The translations under genes were made by a program, and so were the position numbers. Under the pieces are notes generated by a model, which ran no database searches, was not told where the DNA came from, and saw only the letters and a program-made list of their open reading frames with translations. Of a stretch of 64,000 nt of DNA, positions 40,968 through 49,565 are shown in pieces. Source of the stretch: Polynucleobacter sp. JS-Polo-80-F4 (lineage in GTDB: Bacteria; Pseudomonadota; Gammaproteobacteria; Burkholderiales; Burkholderiaceae). The DNA lies in assembly GCF_018881965.1 (NCBI RefSeq), contig NZ_JACVPI010000001.1, forward strand, positions 1,866,018 to 1,930,017, written 5' to 3'. How positions within the stretch are numbered: the stretch's first letter is position 1; every line of letters begins with the position of its first letter.

Positions 40968-41450
40968 TTAAGCCTTCCGCGCAATCGTGCTAGTGCGAGC
41001 GATCTTGGATTGCAACTGAATGATTCCATAGATCAACGCTTCCGCTGTTGGAGGGCAACCAGGTACATAAATATCAACTGGAACAATACGGTCGCAACCA
41101 CGCACTACTGAATAAGAGTTATGGTAGTAGCCACCGCCATTGGCGCAGGAACCCATAGAAATCACCCAACGTGGCTCGGGCATTTGATCGTAAACCTTGC
41201 GTAAAGCTGGAGCCATCTTGTTGCACAAAGTGCCTGCAACAATCATCAAGTCTGATTGGCGCGGAGATGGGCGAAATACCACACCAAATCGGTCCAAGTC
41301 ATAACGGGAAGCACCCGCATGCATCATCTCAACCGCACAACAAGCCAGACCAAAGGTCATTGGCCATAAGGAGCCATTGCGCGTCCAGTTAATCAACTGA
41401 TCCGCAGTGGTGGTTACAAAACCTTCTTTAAGTACGCCTTCTAATGCCAT
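40968..41450 (-). CDS. nuoB: NADH-quinone oxidoreductase subunit B
   Basis: Holds the terminal 4Fe-4S cluster N2 next to the quinone site, 160 residues. Ligands are the tandem Cys in [10 protein letters not shown], Cys in [10 protein letters not shown] and Cys in [12 protein letters not shown] start at ATG 41450 ([11 protein letters not shown]); the longer open frame to 41549 runs into nuoA in another frame and adds residues that do not match the family. It is five bases after nuoA. Confidence 0.97.
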
Positions 41451-41455
41451 ATCTA

Positions 41456-41815
41456 TCACTCCCAGTCGAGAGCGCCCTTTTTCCAGATATATACAAATCC
41501 CACAATGAATTCCAAGAGGAATATCACCATAGAGGCGTAGCCTAGCCATCCAATATCACGCAATGCCACACCCCATGGAAATAGGAATGCAGTTTCAAGA
41601 TCGAACAGGATGAAGAGAATAGCGACTAAGTAGTAACGCACGTCGAACTTCATACGTGCATCTTCGAAAGCTTCAAAACCGCACTCATAAGGAGAGAGTT
41701 TTTCAGCGTCAGGCTTCGAAGGAGCCAAAATTTTTCCGAGGAACATGGGGACTAATCCCACCCCAATGCCTACGAGGATAAAAAGCAGAACAGGAAAGTA
41801 ATTAGCGAGATTCAA
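41456..41815 (-). CDS. nuoA: NADH-quinone oxidoreductase subunit A
   Basis: Small membrane subunit, 119 residues, three helices, with the conserved loop [24 protein letters not shown] carrying the Cys-Gly-Phe and Asp-Ala-Arg motifs. The start is TTG at 41815, supported by AGGG five to six bases upstream; no ATG is available nearby. It is the first nuo gene and lies 108 bases downstream of tRNA-Leu on the same strand. Confidence 0.95.
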
Positions 41816-41923
41816 AATAGCCCTGATTCGTTTGTCTGGTAAATCCTATAAGAAGCAAATTATTCAATGTTCAACTACATAAAGCATTGATTTAGAGCAA
41901 AAACTCGATCAATACTTCTTTAT

Positions 41924-42008
41924 TGGTGCCGACGGCGAGACTCGAACTCGCACAGCCTAAGCCACTACCCCCTCAAGATAGCGTGTCTACCAATTTCACC
42001 ACGTCGGC
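41924..42008 (-). tRNA. tRNA-Leu (anticodon GAG)
   Basis: The minus strand folds into a class II tRNA: acceptor stem GCCGACG paired with CGTCGGC, discriminator A and an encoded CCA (41924-41926). The D-loop contains TTGGTAGAC, and the anticodon stem CTATC/GGTAG closes loop TTGAGGG, giving GAG. A variable arm and TTCGAGT T-loop follow. It closely resembles E. coli tRNA-Leu(GAG). It sits between secG and nuoA on the same strand, a betaproteobacterial arrangement, and reads CUC and CUU codons. Confidence 0.95.
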
Positions 42009-42094
42009 ATCTTGTAAAACCCGTTAATTCTACTGCATTGCACAACTGCACTACCCCTCTTTTGAGGTAGTCAAATAAGTAAAAACCTACTTTT

Positions 42095-42439
42095 TTACTT
42101 AGGAACTGCTGGTTTGCTTGGGTCCTGAGCAGGTGCTACCGGAGCAGCCGGCACTGCAGCAGGGGCAACCGTGCCAGAGAGGACGCCAGGACTAACTTCC
42201 TTCTTATTGCCAATCCAGGTAATACCCAAAGTACAAACAAAGAAAACAGCAGCAAATACTGCAGTTGCGTGAGACAGAAAGTTCGCAGAACCACTGGCCC
42301 CAAATAGACTGCCAGACGAGCCAGATCCGAACGCCGCACCCATGTCAGCGCCCTTGCCTTGCTGCAATAGAACCAAAAGAATGACAGCCAAAGCTGAAAT
42401 TACCTGTAACACGATCAATAAAGTCTTAAACCATTCCAC
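42095..42439 (-). CDS. secG: Protein-export membrane protein SecG
   Basis: Auxiliary subunit of the SecYEG translocon, 114 residues, two helices (about 4-24 and 53-73) joined by the conserved glycine-rich stretch QQGKGADMGAAFGSGSSGSLFG. The C-terminal 35 residues are Ala/Pro/Val-rich. The start is GTG at 42439, with GGAG seven bases upstream. It lies 22 bases after tpiA, the usual tpiA-secG pairing. Confidence 0.95.
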   Translation of the reverse strand: MEWFKTLLIVLQVISALAVILLVLLQQGKGADMGAAFGSGSSGSLFGASGSANFLSHATAVFAAVFFVCTLGITWIGNKKEVSPGVLSGTVAPAAVPAAPVAPAQDPSKPAVPK

Positions 42440-42461
42440 AGCTCATCTCCAAATAAAAAAT

Positions 42462-43220
42462 CTATGCCTGACAAATGGCAAGGAAATCCTGAGGATTCAA
42501 TGAAGCACCCCCAACAAGTCCACCATCGATGTCAGGCATCGCAAACAATTCAACAGCATTGTCAGGTTTGACACTGCCACCATACAAAATTCCAACGTGA
42601 GAAGCTACATCCTCGTTAAATTCCGCCAATTGAAGGCGGATAGCGCGATGCATATCTTGCGCAACCTGGGCACTAGCAACCTTGCCAGTTCCAATCGCCC
42701 ATACCGGCTCATATGCTATTAAGCAGTCCGCAAGGCGGTCTTGTAATACACCCACCTGCTTGGCAACCTGCGAGCAAACAATCTCTTCTGCTCTACCTGA
42801 ATTTCTTTCATCAGCTGTCTCACCAACACAAATCACTGGAGTCATGCCATGGTCTAAGACCTGAAGGGCTTTAGCTGCTACTACCTCATCCGCCTCTTGA
42901 TGCATTTGACGACGCTCAGAGTGGCCAACAATGACGTAAGTACAACCAAGCTCTTTGAGCATGAGTGCTGCAACTTCACCTGTGTAGGCGCCTGAACTAT
43001 GAGCCGATGCATCTTGGGCGCCTAGATTCAAAAAGGCTAATGAATGCTCTTTAATTAACTGCGCACATTGAGACAAATACGGAAATGGAGGACATACCGC
43101 ATATTTACGTCCTGATGGCATTCCACTCTCCATGCCACGAGCAACGGTTTTGATCCAGTCTCGATTACTTACAAGACTGCCATTCATTTTCCAGTTGCCG
43201 ATAACGATGAGTGGTCGCAT
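42462..43220 (-). CDS. tpiA: Triosephosphate isomerase
   Basis: Interconverts dihydroxyacetone phosphate and glyceraldehyde 3-phosphate. The 252-residue TIM barrel has the N-terminal Asn/Lys pair in VIGNWKMNG, catalytic His in VGHSERR, catalytic Glu with the mobile loop in AYEPVWAIGTGKVAS, and phosphate-binding LYGGSVKPDN and GGLVGGASL. It lies between the quinone oxidoreductase gene and secG, all on the minus strand. Confidence 0.98.
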   Translation of the reverse strand: MRPLIVIGNWKMNGSLVSNRDWIKTVARGMESGMPSGRKYAVCPPFPYLSQCAQLIKEHSLAFLNLGAQDASAHSSGAYTGEVAALMLKELGCTYVIVGHSERRQMHQEADEVVAAKALQVLDHGMTPVICVGETADERNSGRAEEIVCSQVAKQVGVLQDRLADCLIAYEPVWAIGTGKVASAQVAQDMHRAIRLQLAEFNEDVASHVGILYGGSVKPDNAVELFAMPDIDGGLVGGASLNPQDFLAICQA

Positions 43221-43238
43221 AGGGGGTGATGAATATTT

Positions 43239-44237
43239 CTATACAGTTAAAACAATTTTGCCAACGTGTTCAGATGACTCCATCAATGCATGAGCATCCG
43301 CTGCCTGATCTAGCGAAAACGTTTTATAGATAACTGGCTTTAATTTACCTGCGTTGAGTAAAGGCCAAACATTTTCAAAAAGCTGTTTTGTAATTTGCTT
43401 CTTGAATGACACTGGGCGTGGACGTAATGTTGAGCCAGTAATCGTTAAGCGACGACGCAAAATCTGATTAGTGCTTACCTCTGCTTTTGATCCGCCTTGG
43501 ATTGCAATAATCACAATGCGCCCATCATCAGCCAAGCAATCAATTTCTTTTTGCACATAAGCGCCTGTAACCATATCGAGGATGACATTAACGCCCTTGC
43601 CATCAGTTGCCTTCTTCACTTCTTCGACAAAATCTTGCGTCTTGTAGTTAATGGCCAGATCAGCACCTAATGCCACACATGCGGCACACTTCTCGTCGGT
43701 ACCAGCAGTCACAAATACTTTATGGCCTAGGGCTTTAGCAATCAAGATCGCAGTAACACCAATACCACTAGAGCCGCCTTGAACCAATAATGTTTCACCC
43801 TCAGATAACTGACCGCGCATGAAGACATTGCTCCATACGGTGTAGAAAGTTTCAGGTAATGCTGCCGCCTCTTGGTCAGTAAATCCCTTTGGATAAGGCA
43901 AGCACTGGGCAACAGGAGCGGTACACAAATCAGCATAACCACCACCTTGAACCAATGCACAGACTTTATCGCCTACCTTTAAACCAAACACGTTGTCGGC
44001 ATGAGATAAATCTCCACCAACGATTTCTCCAGCAACCTCAAGACCAGGAATATCTGATGCACCTGCTGGAACTGGGTAATGTCCTTTACGTTGTAAAACG
44101 TCTGGACGATTAATTCCGGCAGCTAAAACTTTAATCAAAATTTCGCCAGTCCCAGTAGCGGGAACTACTGGATCAGGACGAGTAGCTGGCACCAGCATTT
44201 CTGGGGCACCAAATTCTTTGATCTCGATAACGCGCAT
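43239..44237 (-). CDS. NAD(P)H:quinone oxidoreductase, zinc-independent MDR family
   Basis: 332 residues, quinone oxidoreductase / PIG3-like branch of the medium-chain dehydrogenases. It has the N-terminal GroES-like domain (GINRPDVLQRKGHYPVPAG, GLEVAGEIVG) and a Rossmann domain with LLVQGGSSGIGVTAILIAKALG. The Cys and His zinc ligands of alcohol dehydrogenases are missing, as expected for this branch. GGAG is seen upstream of ATG 44237. It lies 24 bases after pnp and is probably part of the same transcript. Confidence 0.9.
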   Translation of the reverse strand: MRVIEIKEFGAPEMLVPATRPDPVVPATGTGEILIKVLAAGINRPDVLQRKGHYPVPAGASDIPGLEVAGEIVGGDLSHADNVFGLKVGDKVCALVQGGGYADLCTAPVAQCLPYPKGFTDQEAAALPETFYTVWSNVFMRGQLSEGETLLVQGGSSGIGVTAILIAKALGHKVFVTAGTDEKCAACVALGADLAINYKTQDFVEEVKKATDGKGVNVILDMVTGAYVQKEIDCLADDGRIVIIAIQGGSKAEVSTNQILRRRLTITGSTLRPRPVSFKKQITKQLFENVWPLLNAGKLKPVIYKTFSLDQAADAHALMESSEHVGKIVLTV

Positions 44238-44261
44238 AAGAGACTCCTGCGATCTTTAGGC

Positions 44262-46415
44262 TTAAGCCTGTTCGTCTGTAGCCGGAGTTTCTGCAGCACC
44301 TGCTAAAGGAGCAATCGTGCCGCCTTCATCAGCCATCGCAGCTTTCAATGAAAGACGCAAGCGACCACGCTCATCAGCAGCTAGCAATTTCACGCGAACC
44401 ACTTGGCCTTCTGCCAAATAGTCTTTAACTTCTTTTACGCGCTCATTGGAAATCTCAGAGATATGCAAGAGGCCATCTTTACCAGGAAGAATGTTGACCA
44501 AAGCGCCGAATTCGAGCAACTTCACAACAGGGCCTTCGTAGATCTTGCCTACTTCAGCTTCAGCAGTAATGCCTTCGATACGCGCTTTTGCTTCAGCCAT
44601 GCCTTCAGCACTTGTAGAAGCAATAGTTACAGTGCCGTCATCTTTAATGTCGATGCTGCAACCCGTTTCTTTGGTCAAGGCTTGAATAGTCGCGCCGCCT
44701 TTACCGATGACTTCACGAATCTTGTCTGGATGAATCTTGAAAGAAACCATACGTGGAGCATGAGCAGACAATTCTGTACGAACTGAACCCATTGCTTCTT
44801 GCATCTTGCTCAAAATGTGCAAACGGCCTTCTTTTGCTTGCGCTAAAGCAACTTGCATAATTTCTTTAGTAATACCTTGAACTTTAATATCCATCTGCAA
44901 GGCAGTAATACCGTTCGCTGTACCTGCTACTTTAAAGTCCATATCGCCTAAGTGATCTTCATCACCCAAGATATCGGTCAACACAGCAAAACGATTGCCG
45001 TCAAGAATCAAGCCCATTGCTACACCAGCAACGTGAGCCTTAACAGGAACGCCAGCATCCATCATTGCTAAACAGCCGCCGCAAACAGAAGCCATTGAAG
45101 ATGAACCATTGGACTCAGTAATTTCTGAAACAACACGAATGCTGTATGCAAAATCTTCTGCACTTGGCAAGACTGGAATCAATGCGCGCTTAGCCAAACG
45201 ACCATGACCAATTTCACGACGCTTTGGGCTACCTACACGGCCAGTTTCACCAGTAGCAAACGGAGGCATGTTGTAGTGGAACATGAAACGATCGCGGTAT
45301 TCACCTTCGAGCGCATCAATGATTTGCTCGTCACGTGCAGTACCTAAGGTAGCCACAACAAGAGCTTGTGTTTCGCCACGGGTAAATAATGCAGAACCGT
45401 GTGTACGCGGCAATACGCCGTTACGAATTTCAATCGGGCGAACAGTACGTGTATCGCGACCATCAATACGTGGCTCACCGTTCAAAATCTGGCTACGAAC
45501 AATCTTCGCTTCAATTTCAAACAAGATGTCATTAACAGCTACAGCGTCAACATCACCTTCTTCTTGTAACTTAGCAACTACTTCTTTAGTAATCTCTTTG
45601 AGCTTGTCTGAACGAGCGCCTTTTTGACGAATCTGATAAGCCTCACGCAATGGCGCTTCAGCCAAAGCAGTAACCTTAGCGATGAATGGCTCATCTTTAG
45701 GTGCAGCAGTCCAATCCCATTCTGGCTTGCCAGCTTCAGAAACCAATTCATTAATTGCATTGATTGCTGTTTGCATTTGGTCGTGACCATATACAACTGC
45801 ACCCAACATGATTTCTTCGGATAACTGATTAGCCTCTGACTCAACCATCAATACGGCAGCTTGTGTACCAGCAACAATCAAATCCATTTCGCTAGTAGCT
45901 TGCTCTGTGCGAGTTGGGTTCAATAAATATTGACCATTAGCGTAACCAACACGTGCTGCGCCAACTGGGCCAGCAAAAGGGATGCCTGAAATAGCCAATG
46001 CTGCAGAAGCAGCGATCAAAGCAGGAATATCAGAAGGAACATCTGGGTTGATAGACAACACATGAACAACTACCTGCACTTCGTTCAAGAAGCCTTCTGG
46101 AAACAAAGGACGCAATGGACGGTCAATCAAACGGGAGATTAATGTCTCACCTTCTGAAGGACGACCTTCGCGGCGGAAGAAGCCACCAGGGATCTTGCCT
46201 GCTGCGTAAGTTTTTTCTAAGTAATCAACAGTCAATGGGAAAAAGGATTGGCCTGGCTTTGCAGACTTAGAAGCAACAACCGTACCCATTACTACTGTGT
46301 CATCAACGTTAACGATAACGGCACCACCAGATTGACGAGCGATCTCGCCTGTTTCCATAGTTACCTGATGATTACCCCATTGAAAACTTTTTACTGCTTT
46401 TTTAAACATAGTCAT
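44262..46415 (-). CDS. pnp: Polyribonucleotide nucleotidyltransferase (PNPase)
   Basis: Phosphorolytic 3'-5' exoribonuclease of the degradosome. The 717 residues contain two RNase PH domains (second one with [12 protein letters not shown] and the active-site stretch MDFKVAGT), a KH domain ([19 protein letters not shown]) and an S1 domain ([23 protein letters not shown]). I start at ATG 46415 ([11 protein letters not shown]), with GGAG nine bases upstream; ATG 46409 is the alternative, and the open frame above 46415 is unsupported. It follows rpsO across a 268-base spacer that contains large hairpins. Confidence 0.97.
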   Translation of the reverse strand: MTMFKKAVKSFQWGNHQVTMETGEIARQSGGAVIVNVDDTVVMGTVVASKSAKPGQSFFPLTVDYLEKTYAAGKIPGGFFRREGRPSEGETLISRLIDRPLRPLFPEGFLNEVQVVVHVLSINPDVPSDIPALIAASAALAISGIPFAGPVGAARVGYANGQYLLNPTRTEQATSEMDLIVAGTQAAVLMVESEANQLSEEIMLGAVVYGHDQMQTAINAINELVSEAGKPEWDWTAAPKDEPFIAKVTALAEAPLREAYQIRQKGARSDKLKEITKEVVAKLQEEGDVDAVAVNDILFEIEAKIVRSQILNGEPRIDGRDTRTVRPIEIRNGVLPRTHGSALFTRGETQALVVATLGTARDEQIIDALEGEYRDRFMFHYNMPPFATGETGRVGSPKRREIGHGRLAKRALIPVLPSAEDFAYSIRVVSEITESNGSSSMASVCGGCLAMMDAGVPVKAHVAGVAMGLILDGNRFAVLTDILGDEDHLGDMDFKVAGTANGITALQMDIKVQGITKEIMQVALAQAKEGRLHILSKMQEAMGSVRTELSAHAPRMVSFKIHPDKIREVIGKGGATIQALTKETGCSIDIKDDGTVTIASTSAEGMAEAKARIEGITAEAEVGKIYEGPVVKLLEFGALVNILPGKDGLLHISEISNERVKEVKDYLAEGQVVRVKLLAADERGRLRLSLKAAMADEGGTIAPLAGAAETPATDEQA

Positions 46416-46512
46416 TCTGATCTTCTCCAAATTGTTCACGCAAAGCTCACATGAAAATTGCGCTTGTCGTGGGATAAAGCAGTGTCACGACAACACTGGA
46501 GCGTTTTAAGAT

Positions 46513-46580
46513 CACAAGGGATGCCATTCCAGGGAGACTCTGAATCAACCTTCAGAAGCTCATTGGAATGACACAATCCC
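46513..46580 (-). other. Long imperfect hairpin in the rpsO-pnp spacer (possible RNase III site)
   Basis: GGGAT...CCATTCC (46518-46530) pairs with GGAATG...ATCCC (46565-46580), and an inner TCTGAA/TTCAGA stem (46539-46556) lies within the loop, giving a long double-stranded region in the pnp leader. In E. coli the rpsO-pnp spacer is cut by RNase III and controls pnp; here the same role is inferred by position only. Confidence 0.45.
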
Positions 46581-46612
46581 CTACACAAATAATCTTGAAG
46601 CGCCCAAAAAAC

Positions 46613-46667
46613 ATGCCATCTGCTTAAGACTGATTCCGTGAAGAAACAACCCTAAGAAAGATGGCAT
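46613..46667 (-). other. Second hairpin in the rpsO-pnp spacer
   Basis: ATGCCATCT (46613-46621) and AGATGGCAT (46659-46667) are perfect nine-base complements separated by 37 bases. It begins 17 bases after the rpsO stop and has no T-tract, so it is more likely an RNA-processing or 3'-end-stabilising element than a terminator. Confidence 0.45.
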
Positions 46668-46683
46668 TGCATACCAATAAGAA

Positions 46684-46953
46684 TTACTTACGGAGACCTA
46701 ATTTCTCAATCAATGCGCGATAGCGATCCAAATCTTTGCCTTTGAGGTAATCCAATAAGCGACGGCGACGTGAAACCATCTTCAACAAACCGCGACGGCT
46801 GTGATGGTCTTTAGCGTTAGCCTTGAAATGGGGGGTTAATTCATTGATGCGGGCTGTAAGCAATGAAACTTGAACTTCAGGGCTACCCGTATCGTTTGCG
46901 CTGCGCGCGTTTTCTTTGACGATTTCCGCCGTTTTAATATCAGCAACTGCCAT
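46684..46953 (-). CDS. rpsO: 30S ribosomal protein S15
   Basis: Primary 16S rRNA-binding protein of the small-subunit platform, 89 residues, all alpha. Conserved segments are [49 protein letters not shown] and the C-terminal [14 protein letters not shown] strong Shine-Dalgarno (AAGGAG) lies nine bases upstream. It is the first gene of the rpsO-pnp run, as in most proteobacteria. Confidence 0.98.
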   Translation of the reverse strand: MAVADIKTAEIVKENARSANDTGSPEVQVSLLTARINELTPHFKANAKDHHSRRGLLKMVSRRRRLLDYLKGKDLDRYRALIEKLGLRK

Positions 46954-47055
46954 TTTTAATACTCCTTACTTGCGAACACTTGAGCTTTCACCCAATCCGT
47001 GTCGTGCGTGATTAACAAAATAAAACAAAAAAGCTTTACAAATCAAAGCCATCGA

Positions 47056-47061
47056 ATTGTA
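47056..47061 (-). promoter_or_regulatory. Candidate -10 box for rpsO
   Basis: TACAAT on the minus strand, about 100 bases upstream of rpsO. No good -35 is seen at 16-18 bases, so this is tentative. Confidence 0.3.
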
Positions 47062-47137
47062 GCAGAGCCAGCACCCATTTACATAACCGCATGCTTAAAT
47101 AGACATCCTGTATCATCAAATTCTGACATATATTTAC

Positions 47138-47143
47138 TATAAT
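47138..47143 (+). promoter_or_regulatory. Candidate -10 box for the SYLF-protein gene
   Basis: A consensus TATAAT on the plus strand, 27 bases before ATG 47171. The -35 region is poor (ATCAAA-like at about 17 bases). Confidence 0.4.
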
Positions 47144-47170
47144 CCCTTTAAAAACAAAGACTTACATATT

Positions 47171-47764
47171 ATGCGCCTAATTTATCGCCCCATCATCTCC
47201 ATTCTTTGCATTGGATTTGGCCTATTTCAACCAGCTTATGCCCAGTTTGGCTCCTTTTTTGGCCCAGATAAAACCGTTGCCGAGCAACGTCAGGATGTTT
47301 TAGCCAAGAATCAAGCCACTTTGAAACGACTTTACGAAGTTCAACCCAAGGCCAAGGAGCTAATTGAAAAATCCGTTGGCTATGCGACCTTTAGTAATTT
47401 TGGTATGAAAATTCTGATCGCAGGCGGTGGCACTGGTAGCGGCGTAGTTATAGGAAAAGACAAAAAGCCGGTTTACATGAATATGGCTGAAGTACAGGCT
47501 GGATTGGGACTAGGGATTAAGTCCTTCCAAAACATCTTCGTTTTTCAAACTGAAGCAGCTATGAACGACTTCATTAATTCAGGCTGGACTTTTGGCGGAC
47601 AAGTGACAGCTGCAGCCAAATATGACAAAGATGGCGGCGCATTACAAGATGCGACTGTGGTCTCCCCAGGCGTGTTGATGTATCAACTGACCGACTCCGG
47701 CCTTGCCGCTGAAATCACTGGCAAGGGCACGAAGTACTATAAGAATGCTGATTTAAATAAGTAA
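47171..47764 (+). CDS. SYLF (YSC84-type) lipid-binding domain protein, secreted
   Basis: 197 residues with an N-terminal signal peptide ending near AYAQF. The SYLF/Ysc84 domain covers about residues 50-190: AKELIEKSVGYATFSNFG, a glycine-rich loop (IAGGGTGSGVVI), AGLGLGIKSFQNIFVFQTE and a late VMYQLTDSGLAAE-like segment. The domain binds phosphoinositides in eukaryotes; bacterial periplasmic members are uncharacterised. It is a single gene, divergent from rpsO and convergent with leuA. Confidence 0.85.
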   Translation: MRLIYRPIISILCIGFGLFQPAYAQFGSFFGPDKTVAEQRQDVLAKNQATLKRLYEVQPKAKELIEKSVGYATFSNFGMKILIAGGGTGSGVVIGKDKKPVYMNMAEVQAGLGLGIKSFQNIFVFQTEAAMNDFINSGWTFGGQVTAAAKYDKDGGALQDATVVSPGVLMYQLTDSGLAAEITGKGTKYYKNADLNK

Positions 47765-47766
47765 AA

Positions 47767-47803
47767 ATCTTGCAGATGACCCAATAATCAAGGGGTCATC
47801 TGC
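47767..47803 (-). terminator. Rho-independent terminator of leuA
   Basis: GCAGATGACCC (one arm 47772-47782) pairs with GGGTCATCTGC (47793-47803), an 11-pair perfect stem. On the minus strand it is followed by AAGATTTTTAC. The upstream arm overlaps the last leuA codons (stop at 47788-47790). Confidence 0.85.
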
Positions 47804-49335
47804 GCATTGAGCTTAGCTTGGCTCGGATCATGCAATTTATTCAAAGCCGATAAATACGCTTTTGCAGATGCAGCAATAATGTCGGGATCGGTACCTACCC
47901 CATTCACAATTCGCCCACCTTTTGCCAGGCGCACAGTAACCTCTCCCTGTGATTGCGTTCCCGATGTGATCGCATTCACTGAATAGAGCAACTGCTCAGC
48001 GCCACTCTTTGCTATTTCCTCGATTGCATTCAAGCTCGCATCTACCGGGCCATTGCCCTCCGCCTCAGAGCTAATTTCTTTATCTCCCATGCGGAATGTC
48101 ACACGGGATTTAGGGCGCTCACCAGTTTCTGAATGCTGACTTAATGAAATAAATTTGTAGTGCTCGCCCTCTTCTGCTGCTGCTGAGTCAGACATGATGG
48201 CAATAATATCTTCATCAAAAATTTCAGACTTTTGATCTGCTAATGTTTTAAATCGAGTGAACGCTTCATTCAAATCCGCCTCAGCTTCAACAGTAATACC
48301 CAACTCCTGCAAGCGCTGTTTAAAGGCATTGCGACCAGATAATTTACCCAAAACAATCTTATTGGCAGACCAGCCTACGTCTTCTGCACGCATGATTTCA
48401 TAGGTATCGCGATTCTTCAAAATACCGTCTTGGTGAATACCAGAAGTATGGGCAAATGCATTGGCGCCAACAACAGCCTTGTTAGGCTGCACGACAAAGC
48501 CAGTGATCTGAGAAACCAATTTAGAAGCAGGAACTATTTGAGTTGCATCAATACCGCAAACCATATCGAAATAGTCTTTGCGTGTACGCAATGCCATCAC
48601 AATCTCTTCTAATGCAGTATTGCCTGCGCGCTCACCTAAGCCATTAATCGTGCACTCAATTTGACGAGCTCCGCCAATCTTTACGCCAGCCAAAGAATTG
48701 GCAACAGCCATACCTAAGTCGTTATGACAATGCACTGACCAAACCGCTTTGTCAGAGTTAGGTACACGGGTACGCAAGGTTTTGATGAACTCACCATATA
48801 ACTCGGGGGTTGCATAACCTACTGTATCTGGGATGTTAATCGTAGAGGCGCCTTCATTAATGACGGCCTCAACTACCCTGCACAAGAAATCCATTTCTGA
48901 GCGATAACCATCTTCTGCTGAAAACTCAATATCCGAGGCCAAGTTACGCGCGAAACGAATTGAGCGCTTAGCCTGCTCCAATACCTCTTCTGGTGACATA
49001 CGTAACTTCACAGCCATGTGCAATGGGCTGGTAGCTAAGAATGCATGAATGCGTTTGGCATTAGCCGCTTGCAAGGCATCTGCAGCGCGTGTGATGTCTT
49101 TGTCATTCGCCCTGGCCAATGAACATACGATTGAATCCTTGACTGCGGCGGCAACTGCAGAGATAGCCTGAAAGTCTCCCTCAGAGCTAGCAGCAAAACC
49201 TGCTTCAATCACATCCACTTTAAGGCGCTCTAATTGACGAGCAATACGAACCTTCTCGTCTTTAGTCATCGATGCGCCAGGGGATTGCTCGCCATCACGT
49301 AAGGTGGTGTCAAAAATGATTACTTTGTCGCTCAT
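47788..49335 (-). CDS. leuA: 2-isopropylmalate synthase
   Basis: First committed step of leucine synthesis: condenses 2-ketoisovalerate with acetyl-CoA. The 515 residues have the DRE-TIM barrel ([16 protein letters not shown] with the Arg-Asp pair; metal-binding [29 protein letters not shown]) and a C-terminal leucine-binding regulatory domain from about residue 385 ([25 protein letters not shown] ... [32 protein letters not shown]). I start at ATG 49335: GGAG lies seven bases upstream; GTG 49338 is the alternative. The gene follows pssA across a leader with a leucine-rich peptide and an attenuator. Confidence 0.97.
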   Translation of the reverse strand: MSDKVIIFDTTLRDGEQSPGASMTKDEKVRIARQLERLKVDVIEAGFAASSEGDFQAISAVAAAVKDSIVCSLARANDKDITRAADALQAANAKRIHAFLATSPLHMAVKLRMSPEEVLEQAKRSIRFARNLASDIEFSAEDGYRSEMDFLCRVVEAVINEGASTINIPDTVGYATPELYGEFIKTLRTRVPNSDKAVWSVHCHNDLGMAVANSLAGVKIGGARQIECTINGLGERAGNTALEEIVMALRTRKDYFDMVCGIDATQIVPASKLVSQITGFVVQPNKAVVGANAFAHTSGIHQDGILKNRDTYEIMRAEDVGWSANKIVLGKLSGRNAFKQRLQELGITVEAEADLNEAFTRFKTLADQKSEIFDEDIIAIMSDSAAAEEGEHYKFISLSQHSETGERPKSRVTFRMGDKEISSEAEGNGPVDASLNAIEEIAKSGAEQLLYSVNAITSGTQSQGEVTVRLAKGGRIVNGVGTDPDIIAASAKAYLSALNKLHDPSQAKLNAQMTP

Positions 49336-49393
49336 CACTACTCTCCGGTTTTAAATACTTCTGAACTGATTAAGTTTATTCAATTTAATAAAA

Positions 49394-49418
49394 CAAAAAC
49401 CCCAGCAATTAGCTGGGG
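49394..49418 (-). terminator. leuA attenuator terminator
   Basis: On the minus strand CCCCAGC (49412-49418), loop TAATT and GCTGGGG (49400-49406) are followed by TTTTTG. It is an intrinsic terminator placed between the leader-peptide stop and the leuA start. A competing partner, CTTGGGGC (49473-49480), overlaps the end of the leader-peptide gene and can pair with the GCCCCAG arm to form an antiterminator. Confidence 0.85.
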
Positions 49419-49459
49419 CTGGTATGTGTTGGCTAATGAATTTTCTTTATCTCATTAAC

Positions 49460-49537
49460 TCAGGCCTTACCCGCCCCAAGCTTTAGGCTTAGTGCTAGCA
49501 GAAGGAGGCTGGCTAAAGGTGAAAAGTTCATCAACAT
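49460..49537 (-). CDS. leuL: Leucine-rich leader peptide of the leuA attenuator (LeuL-like)
   Basis: A 25-codon reading frame, too short for standard gene calling: ATG at 49537, TGA at 49460-49462. The peptide begins MLMNFSPLASLLLLALSLK and ends LGAGKA. Nine of 25 residues are Leu, including four consecutive codons CTC-CTT-CTG-CTA, and all six leucine codons are used across the peptide. The stop lies 41 bases before a strong intrinsic terminator, which is followed by leuA. By analogy with the enterobacterial leu leader (also with four tandem Leu codons), stalling on these codons under leucine shortage would favour the antiterminator. No strong Shine-Dalgarno precedes either candidate ATG (49537 or 49531). 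A TATATT box ends six bases before 49537, so a leaderless start is possible. Confidence 0.8.
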   Translation of the reverse strand: MLMNFSPLASLLLLALSLKLGAGKA

Positions 49538-49543
49538 GGATTA

Positions 49544-49549
49544 AATATA
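49544..49549 (-). promoter_or_regulatory. Candidate -10 box for the leuL-leuA transcript
   Basis: TATATT on the minus strand, six bases before the leader ATG at 49537. The -35 region at 17-18 bases is weak. If used, transcription would start at or next to the leader ATG. The preceding CCCCAA-TTT-TTGGGG hairpin (49551-49565) directly follows the pssA stop. Confidence 0.35.
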
Positions 49550-49565
49550 CCCCAAAAATTGGGGA

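Noticed and set aside
42050-42071. Hairpin between secG and tRNA-Leu as a terminator
   Set aside because: The stem is bulged (ACTA-CCTC-AAAA-GAGG-GG-TAGT on the minus strand) and no T-tract follows, so it is not a convincing intrinsic terminator.
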